The position numbers and the translations under genes were made by a program. A DNA stretch of 64,000 nucleotides from Liolophura sinensis (taxonomy: Eukaryota > Mollusca > Polyplacophora > Chitonida > Chitonidae). Where the stretch lies: assembly GCF_032854445.1 (NCBI RefSeq), contig NC_088298.1, positions 23,461,295 through 23,525,294 on the forward strand. The letters are read 5' to 3'. The notes under the pieces were generated by a model that did not search any database, was not told the DNA's origin, and saw only the letters and a program-made list of their open reading frames with translations. Every line of letters starts with the position of its first letter. The stretch's first letter is position 1. Shown piece by piece: positions 12,401 through 27,400 of this stretch.

Positions 12401-15400
12401 CATTGTATGGGCATGCGCTGAAGCGGTAGCAATTGTATGTTGAAGTTCGACTGAGTCGGAATCATGGGTTATGTGTAGACAAAACATCTGGGGGTGCATA
12501 GACAAAAAAATGTTTTTTCATATCTAACTGCCCTGTAATAGAGCCATATCGACTTAATTAAATATCTAACTACCCTATAAAATTAGTAAGACAAAGTAAT
12601 ATTAATTTCTGTGTTTCTCAGATACTGAAAATGTCTCCTACATCCACTCTGACTGGTCAATCACTTGTCGATCTCCTAAACCATGTAAACATAAATTCTC
12701 CATCACCATGCAATCTCCAGGAGAACGATGATTTCACATGTTGGCAAGTACAGGGAGTTTTCGTTTGGTAGCTACATGTATATTCATTTTAGTTACAAAA
12801 AATCTGTCCGACCTTTAAACCAGTTTAAACAAAATGACTGACCATCTTCATCGATAACTGACATGAAAATGGCTGCTTGCCTCAGTGAACGTAGTCAACT
12901 ACTTAATGTGACCTGTGATTGGCTCAATGAAAATGATGTGACCAATTAAATGTCTTGTTTCATAATCCTAAATAAAAGCACATGTCCACAGCTGTGAGGA
13001 GTTTGTGCTCACACACGGTTTGAAAAGTGACCTGGAGAAAAGGCAGAAATCGTTCATAAACACCTGTTACACATGGCCATTGAAGAATAAGTTTATTGTT
13101 CTCAGCACTGATTGTGACCGTAATAAAACTAAACTACAATGCAAAATATGTGCGATGCATCTGTCTACCATGTATGGACTGAAGCCGGTCATTGAAACGC
13201 GACGGGTGTTCAACTATTTATATAAGTGACATAATACGTAAACAAAGAATATCAAATGTAAGTTAATGATTAGTATTTTAATTAACACTATTTCCAAGTT
13301 AAAATCAATCAAGCAATATTATTATAAACAGTACTTATATATGACAGTTCTATGCAGAGATCTTTCCTTCAAATGGGATAAAACACAATGCTTCTAAAAC
13401 GCAGAAAACATATAGCTTGTAAAATGTTAAAGCGCTCTATCTGTATACGGATTGTGGATATATGTAACAGGGATTAAAACACTTGGTATAGTATACTATA
13501 CTGTAATCTGATGGTTAAGTTTATGTGGGTTTGGGGTGCCCATACACCTTTCCACAGGGTGACATCCCCCAGATTGCAGAGAAGTAAGTGGTTCATTACA
13601 TGAAGGCAACATTGTTTCTCTTCTTTCATTGTTATTTACTCAAGTATAACCAGATTTTAGAATAATAGCTCTTGAGCGATTTGGCCTTGTTTTTTCAGTG
13701 GGTTTGTCAACTGAAGCATTGTTCTGTCTGTGGCCGATTTACTCTTGACCAATGAGATATGAGACACGAGGCCTATTCAGCTAGGCTGCTTTCAGTTATA
13801 TGGTTGTACCAGGCAAATTGCCATGTTTTTCAATGGTCATATGACCACTCTCACACAAGAGAAAAGTTACTGCGCCCAAAAAAATAACCAAATTTTGTTC
13901 TCTCTTCAGGTGTCCCAGACACAGGAAGGCGACAAGAGGGTTCTGCAGATTTCACAGGAGAAGTTCTGTGCTGATGGCAAAAAACCAGCTGGTAAGGAAT
14001 ACCGTGTGTCCTAAGTGACAGGTGTTTAATAATATTTGTTTATTTATTTATTTCTTTGATTGGTGTTTTACGCCGTACTCAAGAATAGTTCACTTTGACG
14101 ACAGTGGTAAGCATTATGGTGGGAGGAAATCGCGCAAAGCCCAGGGGAAACCCAGGACCATCCCCAGGTTGTTGACAGACCTTCCTGGGTATGAACGGAG
14201 AGGAAATCAGCATGAGCTCACAGCGACTGCACTGGTGGGAGGCTCCTGGGTCATTGTGCTGCGCTGGCGTGCTAACCCTCTTGGACTAACTTAACATACT
14301 TAGAACTAACTTTGTTTGGGTTGAATTAAGGATATTGTTTTGATACCCAAGATTTTTACCCATTATGAATAAATAACTAATTTATTTCAAGACCTCATAG
14401 TAGTGTTAAAGGGGGGCCTCCGTGGCTCAGTCGGTTAGCGCGCTAGCGCAGCGTAATGACCCAGGAGCCTCTCACCAATGTGGTCGCTGTGAGTTCAAGT
14501 CCATCTCATGCTGGCTTCCTCTCCGACCGTAAGTGGGAAGGTCTTCCAGCAACCTGCGGATGGTCGTGGGTTTCCCCCGGGCTCTGTGTAGTGTAAGGGT
14601 ATATAACTCTTCACATATGATGGTATTGTAGAAATGTGCACAAATATAGCACAAGCAGGTGTAAGAATTCGGATCATCTGAAGCTGCATTCATGCACGCA
14701 TATACAGCTTAGTTGATTTTTGCAGACAGCATTTTGGAATAGCACTAAATTCAATGCACAGAAAGAAAAAATGTTCACCGGTGCACGCTAATTTGGGTTG
14801 ACAGGTGATTCCTTCCAGTGGTTGGTTCCAATCAGCATTTGCTCCGCCTCCAGTCCAGGTAAACCAGTCAAATCACTGGTGTTAGACTCCGCCTCCACAA
14901 CTGTTACTCTAGAGAACATTCCACAAGGAGATTGGGTGAAGGTGAGCAAACAAACTAAACTTTAGGATTCAGGAGAATCCAAAGCTTACTGCGATTGAGG
15001 ATCATGGAATGTATTATCAGCCAACTTTTTGGAGATTTCAATACTGTATTTGTTATTATCACTTTTGCATTTTTACACAAACATTAAAAACTTTTAAACA
15101 AAACTATTTAAAATTTGCGTGTATGGTTTGTGTATGATTTTGCTGACAGCAAAATATACATGCTGGCATTGTGCTATGATATTTAGTGACACAGTGTAAG
15201 CATGCGTTTAAATTGTTTTGATAAAAATGTCTCAGACAACTTCAAAAACAAATTTTTGAAGGCTTAAAAATTTCATTCTGTTTGTCTGTGGTGATGTGCA
15301 CATAAAAGTATATGGGACTGAAAAGATTCTTCTTGACATGTTATTTGTGCACACACACTTTCATTGCAAGCTTAGTAACAACTGTTATCTTTTATTGTAT

Positions 15401-18400
15401 TAACAAATCAAGCCATTGTACATTCCAGCTGAACCCAGGCACAGTTGGTGTCTATCGAGTCCAGTACAGTTCTGAGATGCTGGAATTACTGTTACCAGCA
15501 ATCAAGAGCAAAGTCCTGCCCCCCACAGACAGACTGGGTCTTCAGAGTGATCTGTTTGCTTTGGTAAGAGCTGCCCAGCTTTAGGCGAGGCCAGATAAAG
15601 CTTTATAATTTGGACAACCTTTCTGATTACCATAATTTGGGCTAAAATTGAGCAATTGTGGAACTATATCTGATAGTTATTGTTAATAAGCAACTTCATC
15701 ACAAGGCTTCTTCATTAAGTAAGAAGTAATATTGTGTCAAACATTTTCAACATAAAATTAATGAAAGTGAACATATTTTTAAGTCTTTTAACTCTTCAAT
15801 CTGGGCGACAGTTCAGAAAATTTACCTTCGTGTGACACTGTAACAGCACACCTTTTCTATGAAGGTAAAATTTGTGCCCAAGAAATTTTAAAAAAGAAAA
15901 TTTAAAATGGATCTTTAAAGAGCAACATTGAGACTTCATAGTATGGCATAAACTACATTCAGTCACCAAGGTTTGTAATTTAGACACTGCCTCCTAATAG
16001 ACAGTGTATGGTCAAAGGGAGGTCAAGACAAAGTAAGTAAGTATCAATAAATATAAGGTTTAACACTAGCCTCATTTAGGTGCTGGTACATGTACATGTA
16101 CTTGAAGTTCGATGAAGATCACTTACCTTACAAATAGTATTCTCCAAAATATGTGCATTTTGAGAGAGGCCATAAACTGTTACATGTTGTGCTGAAACGT
16201 AAAATTTCCCAATCACACACATTTCTGATATCAACATGTCTCTTAGAAACAGGCAAAATGAGTAGCATATAGTCATAATATACTATGAACTTTAAGCTAA
16301 TATCCTTTGTGGAGCAGAATTTTATTGAATGTGTCTCTAACTTTAGGCCAGAGCTGGTGAGATCTCCACGGTGGACGTTCTGAAAGTCTCTGAAGCCTTC
16401 ACAAATGAGGAGAACTACACAGTGTGGAGTGACTTGAACAAAAATCTGTCCCAGATAGCCCTGCTCATCCAGTACACAGACTATTATGATGACTACAAGT
16501 CATTCTCCAAGAAACTCTTTGGGCCCCTTGGGGAGAGACTTGGATGGGACACCAAACCAAACGAAGGTATGAAAAGGGATCAGTCCGATCAGTGTTTAAT
16601 AATATAAGACAAGTGAAAAAAGAAAAGCAGCAGGACAAGAGGCAAATGATAGGACAGTTTCCTGTACCAGATAGTATTTTGAATGGGGTCATCTGTTCAG
16701 TACAGGACAAGTCTACCATGTAAATAACACTGTAGCTTAAATACATACCATTCTGCCTTGCACCACCTTCAGAATTACTTTCAGGCTTGTCTTATTAGCA
16801 TAAACTCTGAAAAACACACTTAATTATGCCTGAATACGTCTGCTTTTATTTTACCATCAAAATATTAAGTCAGAAAGCCTCTGTGTTCCACTCCGTTATA
16901 TTTCAGATTTTTCAGAGGCATTAAATACATGATCTTGTGACTTTTTGCCGAGAAATTTTCAGTACAGTATTGTCTCTTAATTCATTTTTTGCTTTTTGAG
17001 CCTGGAGAAATCTATAGTAGCCTATACATATCAGTTATGTGATTTGTTTTATTCACGTGAGATCCAACAGTTCATATGATTGTTTAAAGCTTCATATCAA
17101 ATAAAATTTGTGTTCTTTGCAACTGACAAATAGATGCATCAAAATGCACCTATGAATTTGATGTTAAACCTTCTTGAAGACTACCTGTTTTAAGGTAGTA
17201 GCTTGTGGAGGAGTGATTAGGTTGCTTGTCTTTCAATCACCAGATCACACAAGGTGGAAATTTGATCCCAGTTTCGGGATGTGCTTTCTTTAATCATTCT
17301 CAGGGACTTGGCGGTAAGAAGAGGTAGCAGGTGCTTGTTTATATGACCTGGCATGAAGTTCAGGTTAGACTTCTTACCTGCCACTAACGTGGCACCTGTC
17401 ACAAATGATTGTTTGTCAGTAACTCAACAAAGGTCAGGAGTGTACACAGGGGGTTCCAGTTTCCACCACTCATAAAACTGGGAGCCATCACACAAGAGAA
17501 AAGTTTTTAAAGTTTCAAATAAATACTTGTATACTTTTTTGTTTGTGTGTGTTTGCTCCTTTTTTAATCTTTTCATGTTACTCTAGGAGGTCATTTGGTA
17601 GCCATTCTGAGGGAGTTTGTGTTTGCTGACTTTTGAATGTTGACATGTTGTTGTGGCAGGTGCTCTGGTTGCCATGCTAAGGGAGCTTATGTTTGCTGCC
17701 TTTTGAATGTTGACATGTTGTTGTGGCAGGTCCTGTGGTAGCCATGCTGAGGGAGCTTGTGTTTGCTGACTTTTGAATGTTGACATGTTGTTGTGGCAGG
17801 CCCTCTGGTAGCCATGCTGAGGGAGATTGTGTTTGCTGACTTTTGAATGTTGACATGTTGTTGTGGCAGGCCCTCTGGTAGCTATGCTGAGGGAGCTTGT
17901 GTTTGCTGCCTTTTGAATGTTGACATGTTGTTGTGGCAGGTCCTGTGGTAGCCATGCTGAGGGAGCTTGTGTTTGCTGACTTTTGAATGTTGACATGTTG
18001 TTGTGGCAGGTCCTGTGGTAGCCATGCTGAGGGAGCTTGTGTTTGCTGACTTTTGAATGTTGACATGTTGTTGTGGCAGGCCCTCTGGTAGCCATGCTGA
18101 GGGAGTTTGTGTTTGCTGACTTTTGAATGTTGACATGTTGTTGTGGCAGGCCCTCTGGTAGCTATGCTGAGGGAGCTTGTGTTTGCTGCCTTTTGAATGC
18201 TGACATGTTGTTGTGGCAGGTCCTGTGGTAGCCATGCTGAGGGAGATTGTGTTTGCTGCCTTTTGAATGTTGACATGTTGTTCTGGCAGGTCCTGTGGTA
18301 GCCATGCTGAGGGAGTTTGTGTTTGCTGCCTTTTGAATGTTGACATGTTGTTGTGGCAGGTCCTTTGGTAGCCATGCTGAGGGAGCTTGTGTTTGCTGCC

Positions 18401-21400
18401 TTTTAAATGCTTACATGTTGTTGTGGCAGGTCCTCTGGTAGCCATGCTGAGGGAGATTGTGTGTGCTCCCTTTTGAATGTTGACATGTTGTTGTGGCAGG
18501 TCCTCTGGTAGCCATGCTGAGGGAGATTGTGTTTGCTGACTTTTGAATGTTGACATGTTGTTGTGACAGGTAAGGGAGATTGTGTTTGCTGACTTTTGAA
18601 TGTTGACATGTTGTTGTGGCAGGTCCTGTGGTAGCCATGCTGAGGGAGTTTGTGTGTGCTGCCTATTGAATGTTGACATGTTGTTGTGGCAGGTCCTGTG
18701 GTAGCCATGCTGAGGGAGTTTGTGTTTGCTGACTTTTGAATGTTGACATGTTGTTGTGGCAGGTCCTGTGGTAGCCATGCTGAGGGAGTTTGTGTGTGCT
18801 GCCTATTGAATGTTGACATGTTGTTGTGGCAGGTCCTGTGGTAGCCATGCTGAGGGAGTTTGTGTTTGCTGACTTTTGAATGTTGACATGTTGTTGTGGC
18901 AGGTCCTGTGGTAGCCATGCTTAATGGAGCTTGTGTGTTCTGCCTTTTGAATGTTGACATGTTGTTGTGGCAGGTCCTCTGGTAGCCATGCTGAGGGAGC
19001 TTGTGTTTGCTGCCTTTTGAATGTTGACATGTTGTTGTGGCAGGTCCTGTGGTAGCCATGCTGAGGGAGTTTGTGTGTGCTGCCTATTGAATGTTGACAT
19101 GTTGTTGTGGCAGGTCCTGTGGTAGCCATGCTGAGGGAGTTTGTGTTTGCTGACTTTTGAATGTTGACATGTTGTTGTGGCAGGTCCTGTGGTAGCCATG
19201 CTTAATGGAGCTTGTGTGTTCTGCCTTTTGAATGTTGACATGTTGTTGTGGCAGGTCCTGTGGTAGCCATGCTGAGGGAGTTTGTGTTTGCTGACTTTTG
19301 AATGTTGACATGTTGTTGTGGCAGGTCCTCTGGTAGCCATGCTGAGGGAGCTTGAGTTTCCTGCCTTTTGAATGTTGACATGTTGTTGTGGCAGGTCCTC
19401 TGGTAGCCATGCTGAGGGAGCTTGTGTTTGCTGCCTTTTGAATGTTGACATGTTGTTGTGGCAGGACCTCTGGTAGCCATGCTGAGGGAGATTGTGTGTG
19501 CTGCCTTTTGAATGTTGACATGTTGTTGTGGCAGGTCCTCTGGTAGCCATGCTGAGGGAGTTTGTGTTTGCTGCCTTTTGAATGTTGACATGTTGTTGTG
19601 GCAGGACCTCTGGTAGCCATGCTGAGGGAGTTTGTGTGTGCTGCCTTTTGAATGTTGACATGTTGTTGTGGCAGGACCTCTGGTAGCCATGCTGAGGGAG
19701 CTTGTGTGTGCTGCCTTTTGAATGTTGACATGTTGTTGTGGCAGGTCCTCTGGTAGCCATGCTGAGGGAGTTTGTGTTTGCTGCCTTTTGAATGTTGACA
19801 TGTTGTTGTGGCAGGACCTCTGGTAGCTATGCTGAGGGAGTTTGTGTTTGCTGCCTTTTGAATGTTGACATGTTGTTGTGGCAGGACCTCTGGTAGCCAT
19901 GCTGAGGGAGATTGTGTGTGCTGCCTTTTGAATGTTGACATGTTGTTGTGGCAGGTCCTCTGGTAGCCATGCTGAGGGAGTTTGTGTTTGCTGCCTTTTG
20001 AATGTTGACATGTTGTTGTGGCAGGACCTCTGGTAGCCATGCTGAGGGAGTTTGTGTTTGTTGCCTTTTGAATGTTGACATGTTGTTGTGGCAGGACCTC
20101 TGGTAGCCATGCTGAGGGAGATTGTGTGTGCTGCCTTTTGAATGTTGACATGTTGTTGTGGCAGGTCCTCTGGTAGCCATGCTGAGGGAGCTTGTGTTTG
20201 CTGCCTTTTGAATGTTGACATGTTGTTGTGGCAGGTCCTCTGGTAGCCATGCTGAGAGAGCTTGTGATCACTCGCCTTGGGAGGTACGGACACGAAACCA
20301 CGGTCACGGAGGCTAAGGCCAGGTTTGAAGCTCACTACACTGGGGCTAAAGTTCTACCTGCGGATCTGCGCTCACCAGTAAGTCTTCTTGTGCGGTGGGG
20401 GACGAATGTAGAATAATATGGACCAAAAGTTTAGTTCTCTTTTTGATTCTTTATTTTTTTTTTTTTTTTTTGTTAAAGTTAAAGAGGCTATACCAGAGAT
20501 TTTGCATAAAATGTGTATGCACTGAGCAAAAATATTCTGCAGGAATAGCCTGATTGGTTGCTTTTCTGTAAATAAGGGAATCGTACATGTATTATGCGTA
20601 ATGTTAAAATCATTTAATAAGCATGTTGTTATCGATTTTCAATGGTATATTTGGGGGCCTCCGTGGCTCAGTCAGTTAGCGCGCTAGCGCAGCGTAATGA
20701 CCCAAGAGCCTCTCACCAATGCGGTCGCTGTGAGTTCAAGTCCAGCTCATGCTGGCTTCCTCTCCAGCCGTACGTGAGAAGGTTTGGCAGCAACCTGCGG
20801 ATGGTTGTGGGTTTCCCCCGGGCTGTGTTTGGTTTCCACCCACCATAATGCTGGCCGCCGTCGTATAAGTGAAATATTCTTGAGTACGGCGTAAAACACC
20901 AATCAAATAAATAAATCAGTGCGCCCTAACCCATCATCCCCATTACCAGACCACCGTTTGACATACTGCACTCACTGAAGTGACATATCCTTGAGTGCGG
21001 CATAAAACAGCAGTCAGATTGTTGCATCAAACAAATGCATGTATATATACATATGTTATTAAAGAATTGGTCATGAAATACCTGTAGGCTGAAATAAACC
21101 CTTTGGACTGATTTCAGGTGTACATCACTGTGTTGTCACAGGCAGATCAAGAAACATTCAACAAATTCCTACAGGTAAGTACAAAATCTGTATTTTCCAC
21201 ACCAATATGTTCAAAACAATATTGACATACGTAAGGGCCTCCATGGCCATGGGGTTAGCTTGCTGGAACCCTCTCATCTATGTAGTTCCAAGTCCAGCTT
21301 GTGCTGGCTTCCTTTCCCTGCGTGCGAGGAAAGGCCTACAGCAAACTGATTATCATGGGCTTTGCCCTAACCAAGGTTTCCTCCCACCATTATGCAGGCT

Positions 21401-24400
21401 TCTGTGAAATATACTTGAGTAAGATGTGAAGCTGGAATCAAATAAACAAATAAGTGCATAATTGTCTGTGTTTCAAATGTCAGGGAGTACTGTATCCTGA
21501 TGGAGCTTCCCAGAGTTCTGCCCGTGTTTTCTCTCACCATAATGCTGCCTATCATCATTGAAGTGAAATATTTTTGAGTGCAACATAAAACACCCATCAA
21601 ATGAATACATATTATGACAGTGTCCACTTTGTCTTGTCCAATAATGAACTGATACTACTAGGGCGTTTCGATTTCGAACTCTTTTGTCGCAAAAGGTAGA
21701 AATAGTTGTTCTGCATCATGTGCGGAGCACTTGTCTCACCATTTCCTGAATGCACAGATGACGATGCTTTTCCTCGGGAACTTCATAGGTTCACAAACAT
21801 TCAGAACCTCAATTTTTACAATTGTTTGTCTGTTCTAAATGACTTTTGTGTGAAACTTTTCACCAGGACCCATGTTATTATCGTAAAGGTAACAGTGTAG
21901 AGTTGATGAACATTTCTAACAGGACGTATAGCACAGTATGACATTTTTGACCTTCAGCAGTAAAACAGTGCGAACTTTAAACAACTCCACTATTATAAAC
22001 TACTTTTCACCAAAATTAATATATGAATTATGCATATAATTTGGCATTTTAATATTTAAGGTAATTGGAACATAGGTTTAGTGTGTTAGCCAGTGTGTGG
22101 GGGGGGGGGGGGAGTAGTGGTGTCTTGACATTTTTGAGATGCCCTATTTTGACAGTATGAACACGAAAGAAATATAGGGGGAAAATTTGAAATGAGATAG
22201 CCTGATTTCCAATTCTGACTAAGTCTGTGCCTTTTAAACACTTCCACAAAACACTAGATCAAATTTGTGACATTTTTGATAAATATTATCTAGGTTATAT
22301 CACCTAAAGGTTGTGTTATTTATGAGTAATGTTACGAAAAATTGGTTTGCAAAGTTTTGTTAAAGTGGGACCAGTCTGCTCTAAGGAGACACTGTTGTCA
22401 CATGACCAAAATAACGTTTAAACACCAGACAAACAAGAAGCAATATCGTGTTTTCTCTTTTTTCACAGCTGTTTGACAAGGCTGACTCACAGGAGGAGAG
22501 GGACCGCATCCAGAGAGCACTGGGCTGTGTAGCAACCAAAGAGCTACAGAGTAAAGTTCTCGACTTCGCTCTATCTGTGAGTAACTGATTTTGTCAGCCA
22601 ACTTCAGTGTCCGCTGCACACTGCAGCTTGGTTTACTCGTATCTTGCAACATCCTAGTGGTACTGTTCCAGGGCCGCATACATAACTGAAGTTTGTGGCC
22701 CTGGATCATGGATACTTATAGTATAGGCACACGAGTTGCAATAGTGACTGATACTTCCACCAGCTTGGCTGCATATGATAGAGAATTATTCTGACCATTC
22801 TTAATAGGGCCGATACATGTAAAAATGCGGGGGAAATGTAAGTTTTGCCGCGAGTGGCCATTACTTTACAAACTAGAGGTTAACCTGTTTAATATGTACA
22901 TGATAGGGGAGGTCACTCTTGACAAACAGCCCAACTGGTGAGGCCGAAAATCGTGGGAGTGTATGTGATTTTTCATTGCGGAAAGTTAGGGAATGAAGGT
23001 GAAGAGCAGCCCAACTGCTAACTGTTTTACACAAACTGAGTTTAGAGTTGCCAGCATGGGAGTTGGTGTTTCAAAAGTGGGGAGGGAGGACAATGTCATT
23101 CACACACATCATTATAACTGGGGTTTATTCCATGTCCAGGTGAGACAGGGGGCCTGTGTGTGAGTGTGAGTGTGAGTGTGACATTCAACATATTTTGCTT
23201 CAGTTTTGAATTCTGATAGGTGCTTGAATTTAATCTCTTAAGCCCTTAAATTTATTTTGTTTTAAGCTGTGCGAACCCTTATTAAATACCTTCCTGTTAA
23301 GCCCTGTGAACTGAAGGACAACTATTTGTGGCACAGTGGTCCTTACAGTATGCTTGTTTCCTTGGTGTATAAACCTCATCCGCAGAACTCCCACTCCCCG
23401 TCATAGATATGTATCTCACCCATAGAACTCCCACTCCCCGTCATAGATATGTATCTCACCCATAGAACTCCCAGTCCCCGTCATAGATATGTATCTCACC
23501 CATAGAACTCCCACTCCCCATCATAGATATGTATCTCACCCATAGAACTCCCACTCTCCATCATAGATATGTATCTCACCCATAGAACTCCCACTCCCCG
23601 TCATAGATATGTATCTCACCCATAGAACTCCCACTCCCCGTCATAGATATGTATCTCACCCATAGAACTCCCACTCTCCATCATAGATATGTATCTCACC
23701 CATAGAACTCCCACTCCCCGTCATTGATATGTATCTCACCCATAGAACTCCCACTCCCCGTCATAGATATGTATCTCACCCATGGAACTCCCACTCCCTG
23801 TCATAGATATGTATCTCACCCATAGAACTTCCACTCCCCGTCATAGAAATATATCTCACCCATAGAACTCCCACTCCCCGTCATAGATATGTATCTCACC
23901 CATAGAACTCCCACTCCCCTTTACAGATATGTATCTCACCCATAGAACTCCCACTCCCCGTCATAGATATGTATCTCACCCATAGAACTCCCACTCCCCG
24001 TCGTAGATATGTATATCACCCCTGGAACTTCTTAAATGTATGTGGAACTTAAAGATTGCTGTAACTTCTTGACTCTGTTTTGTCTCCGCTCCACAGGACA
24101 AAGTTCGCTCGCAGGACACCGTGTTTGTCATCGCTGGAGTGACAGGGAGTGCTCAGGGGAGAGAACTGGCCTGGGAGTTTGTCAAGTCCAATTGGTCCAC
24201 ACTTCACAACAGGTACAAGGGTGGATTCCTGCTCTCCAGACTCGTCAAGGTGAGTTGATTCCAAGAAGTGGGAGCCTGTATGACCTAGTATGCTAGTGTA
24301 TAGCAGTGTCCCAGGAGCTTCTCACTGATTCAGTCACAGCGAGTTCCAAGTCCAGCTCATGCCGGCTTCCTCTCTGGTTTTCGGTGGGAATGTCTGCCAG

Positions 24401-27400
24401 CAATCAGCAAGATGGTCATGGGTTTCCCCGAGGCTCTGCTCGGTTTCCTCTCACCATAATGCTGACTGCCATCATTTGAATTAAATATTCTTGAGTACGG
24501 CATTGAACACCAATGAAATAAACGGGTTTGCTTCAAGCAGTCATCTGGATTGTTGGGGGTGGGGAGGGGCGAGGGATAGTTTTTGTTCTTTTCCCCAGTA
24601 TTATGTAACAATATAAGTGGTAAAAACTGGTGAGCAAAAGACTGAAAATGAATCGATGAATGTACGCATACGTAATGACTAGTCATTGTCTTACAACTAA
24701 AAAAATTGTTGAATACAACGTAAAAGCATAAGCATGTATACATACATACACGTTATGGTGGTGATAAAAGCACAAGCATGTATACGTACATACACGTTAT
24801 GGTGATGATAAAAGCACAAGCATGTGTACATACATACACGTTATGGTGATGATAAAAGCACAAGCATGTATACGTACATACACGTTATGGTGATGATAAA
24901 AGCACAAGCATGTGTACATACATACACGTTATGGTGATGATAAAAGCACAAGCATGTATACATACGTACACGTTATGGTGATGATAAAAGCACAAGCATG
25001 TATACATACATACGCGTTATGTTGATGATAAAAGCACAAGCATGTGTACATACATACACGTTATGGTGATGATAAAAGCATAAGCATGTATACGTACATA
25101 CACGTTATGGTGATGATAAAAGCACAAGCATGTATACATACGTACACGTTATGGTGATGATAAAAGCACAAGCATGTATACACACATACACGTTACGGTG
25201 ATGATAAAAACACAAGCATGTATACATACATACACATTACGGTGATGATAAAAGCACAAGCATGTATACACACATACGCGTTATGTTGATGATAAAAGCA
25301 CAAGCATGTGTACATACATACACGTTATGGTGATGATAAAAGCATAAGCATGTATACGTACATACACGTTATGGTGATGATAAAAGCACAAGCATGTATA
25401 CATACGTACACGTTATGGTGATGATAAAAGCACAAGCATGTATACACACATACACATTATGGTGATGATAAAAGCACAAGCATGTATACATACATACACG
25501 TTATGGTGATGATAAAAGCACAAGCATGTATACATACATACACGTTATGGTGATGATAAAAGCACAAGCATGTATACATACATACACGTTATGGTGATGA
25601 TAAAAGCACAAGCATGTATACACACATACGCGTTATGTTGATGATAAAAGCACAAGCATGTGTACATACATACACGTTATGGTGATGATAAAAACACAAG
25701 CATGTATACGTACATACACGTTATGGTGATGATAAAAGCACAAGCATGTATACATACATACACGTGATGGTGATGATAAAAGCACAAGCATGTATACATA
25801 CGTACACGTTATGGTGATGATAAAAGCACAAGCATGTATACATACATACGCGTTATGTTGATGATAAAAGCACAAGCATGTGTACATACATACACGTTAT
25901 GGTGATGATAAAAGCATAAGCATGTATACGTACGTACACGTTATGGTGATGATAAAAGCACAAGCATGTATACATACGTACACGTTATGGTGATGATAAA
26001 AGCACAAGCATGTATACACACATACACATTATGGTGATGATAAAAGCACAAGCATGTATACATACATACACGTTATGGTGATGATAAAAGCACAAGCATG
26101 TATACATACGTACATGTTATGGTGATGATAAAAGCACAAGCATGTATACATACATACACATTATGGTGATGATAAAAGCACAAGCATGTATACATACATA
26201 CACGTTATGGTGATGATAAAAGCACAAGCATGTATACATACATACGCGTTACGGTGATGATAAAAGCACAAGCATGTATACACACATACGCGTTATGTTG
26301 ATGATAAAAGCACAAGCATGTGTACATACATACACATTATGGTGATGATAAAAGCACAAGCATGTATACGTACACACACGTTATGGTGATGATAAAAACA
26401 CAAGCATGTATACGTACATACACGTTATGGTGATGATAAAAGCACAAGCATGTATACATACGTACACGTTATGGTGATGATAAAAGCACAAGCATGTATA
26501 CGTACATACACGTTATGGTGATGAAAAAACACAAGCATGTATACATACATACACGTTACGGTGATGATAAAAGCATAAGCATGTATACGTACATACACGT
26601 TATGGTGATGATAAAGCACAAGCATGTATACTACATACACGTTACGGTGATGATAAAAGCACAAGCATGTATATGTACATACACGTTATGGTGATGATAA
26701 AAGCACAAGCATGTATATATACATACACGTTATTGTTGATGATAAAAACACAAGCATGTATACGTACATACACGTTATGGTGATGATAAAAACACAAGCA
26801 TGTATACATACATACGCGTTATGTTGATGATAAAAGCACAAGCATGTGTACGTACATACGCGTTATGTTGATGATAAAAGCACGAGCATGTATACGTACA
26901 CACACGTTATGGTGATGATAAAAACACAAGCATGTATACATACATACGCGTTATGGTGATGATAAAAGCACAAGCATGTGTACGTACACACACGTTATGG
27001 TGATGATAAAAACACAGCATGTATACGTACATTCACGTTATGGTGATGATAAAAGCACAAGCATGTATACGTACATACACGTTATGGTGATGATAAAAAC
27101 ACAAGCATGTATACATACATACGCGTTACGGTGATGATAAAAGCACAAGCATGTATACACACATACGCGTTATGTTGATGATAAAAGCACAAGCATGTGT
27201 ACATACATACACATTATGGTGATGATAAAAGCACAAGCATGTATACGTACATACACGTTATGGTGATGATAAAAAACACAAGCATGTATACATACATACA
27301 CGTTATGGTGATGATAAAAGCACAAGCATGTATACACACATACGCGTTATGTTGATTGATAAAAGCACAAGCATGTATACATACATACACGTTATGGTGA

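Noticed and set aside
14411-14490. tRNA gene at the head of a SINE copy
   Set aside because: A and B boxes are present but the sequence does not fold as a tRNA by eye and continues into the SINE body; the same head recurs at 20652.
19084-20335. Overlapping minus-strand ORFs of about 280-407 codons in the 70-bp array
   Set aside because: They are reverse readings of the repeated splice junction in several frames and have no independent support.
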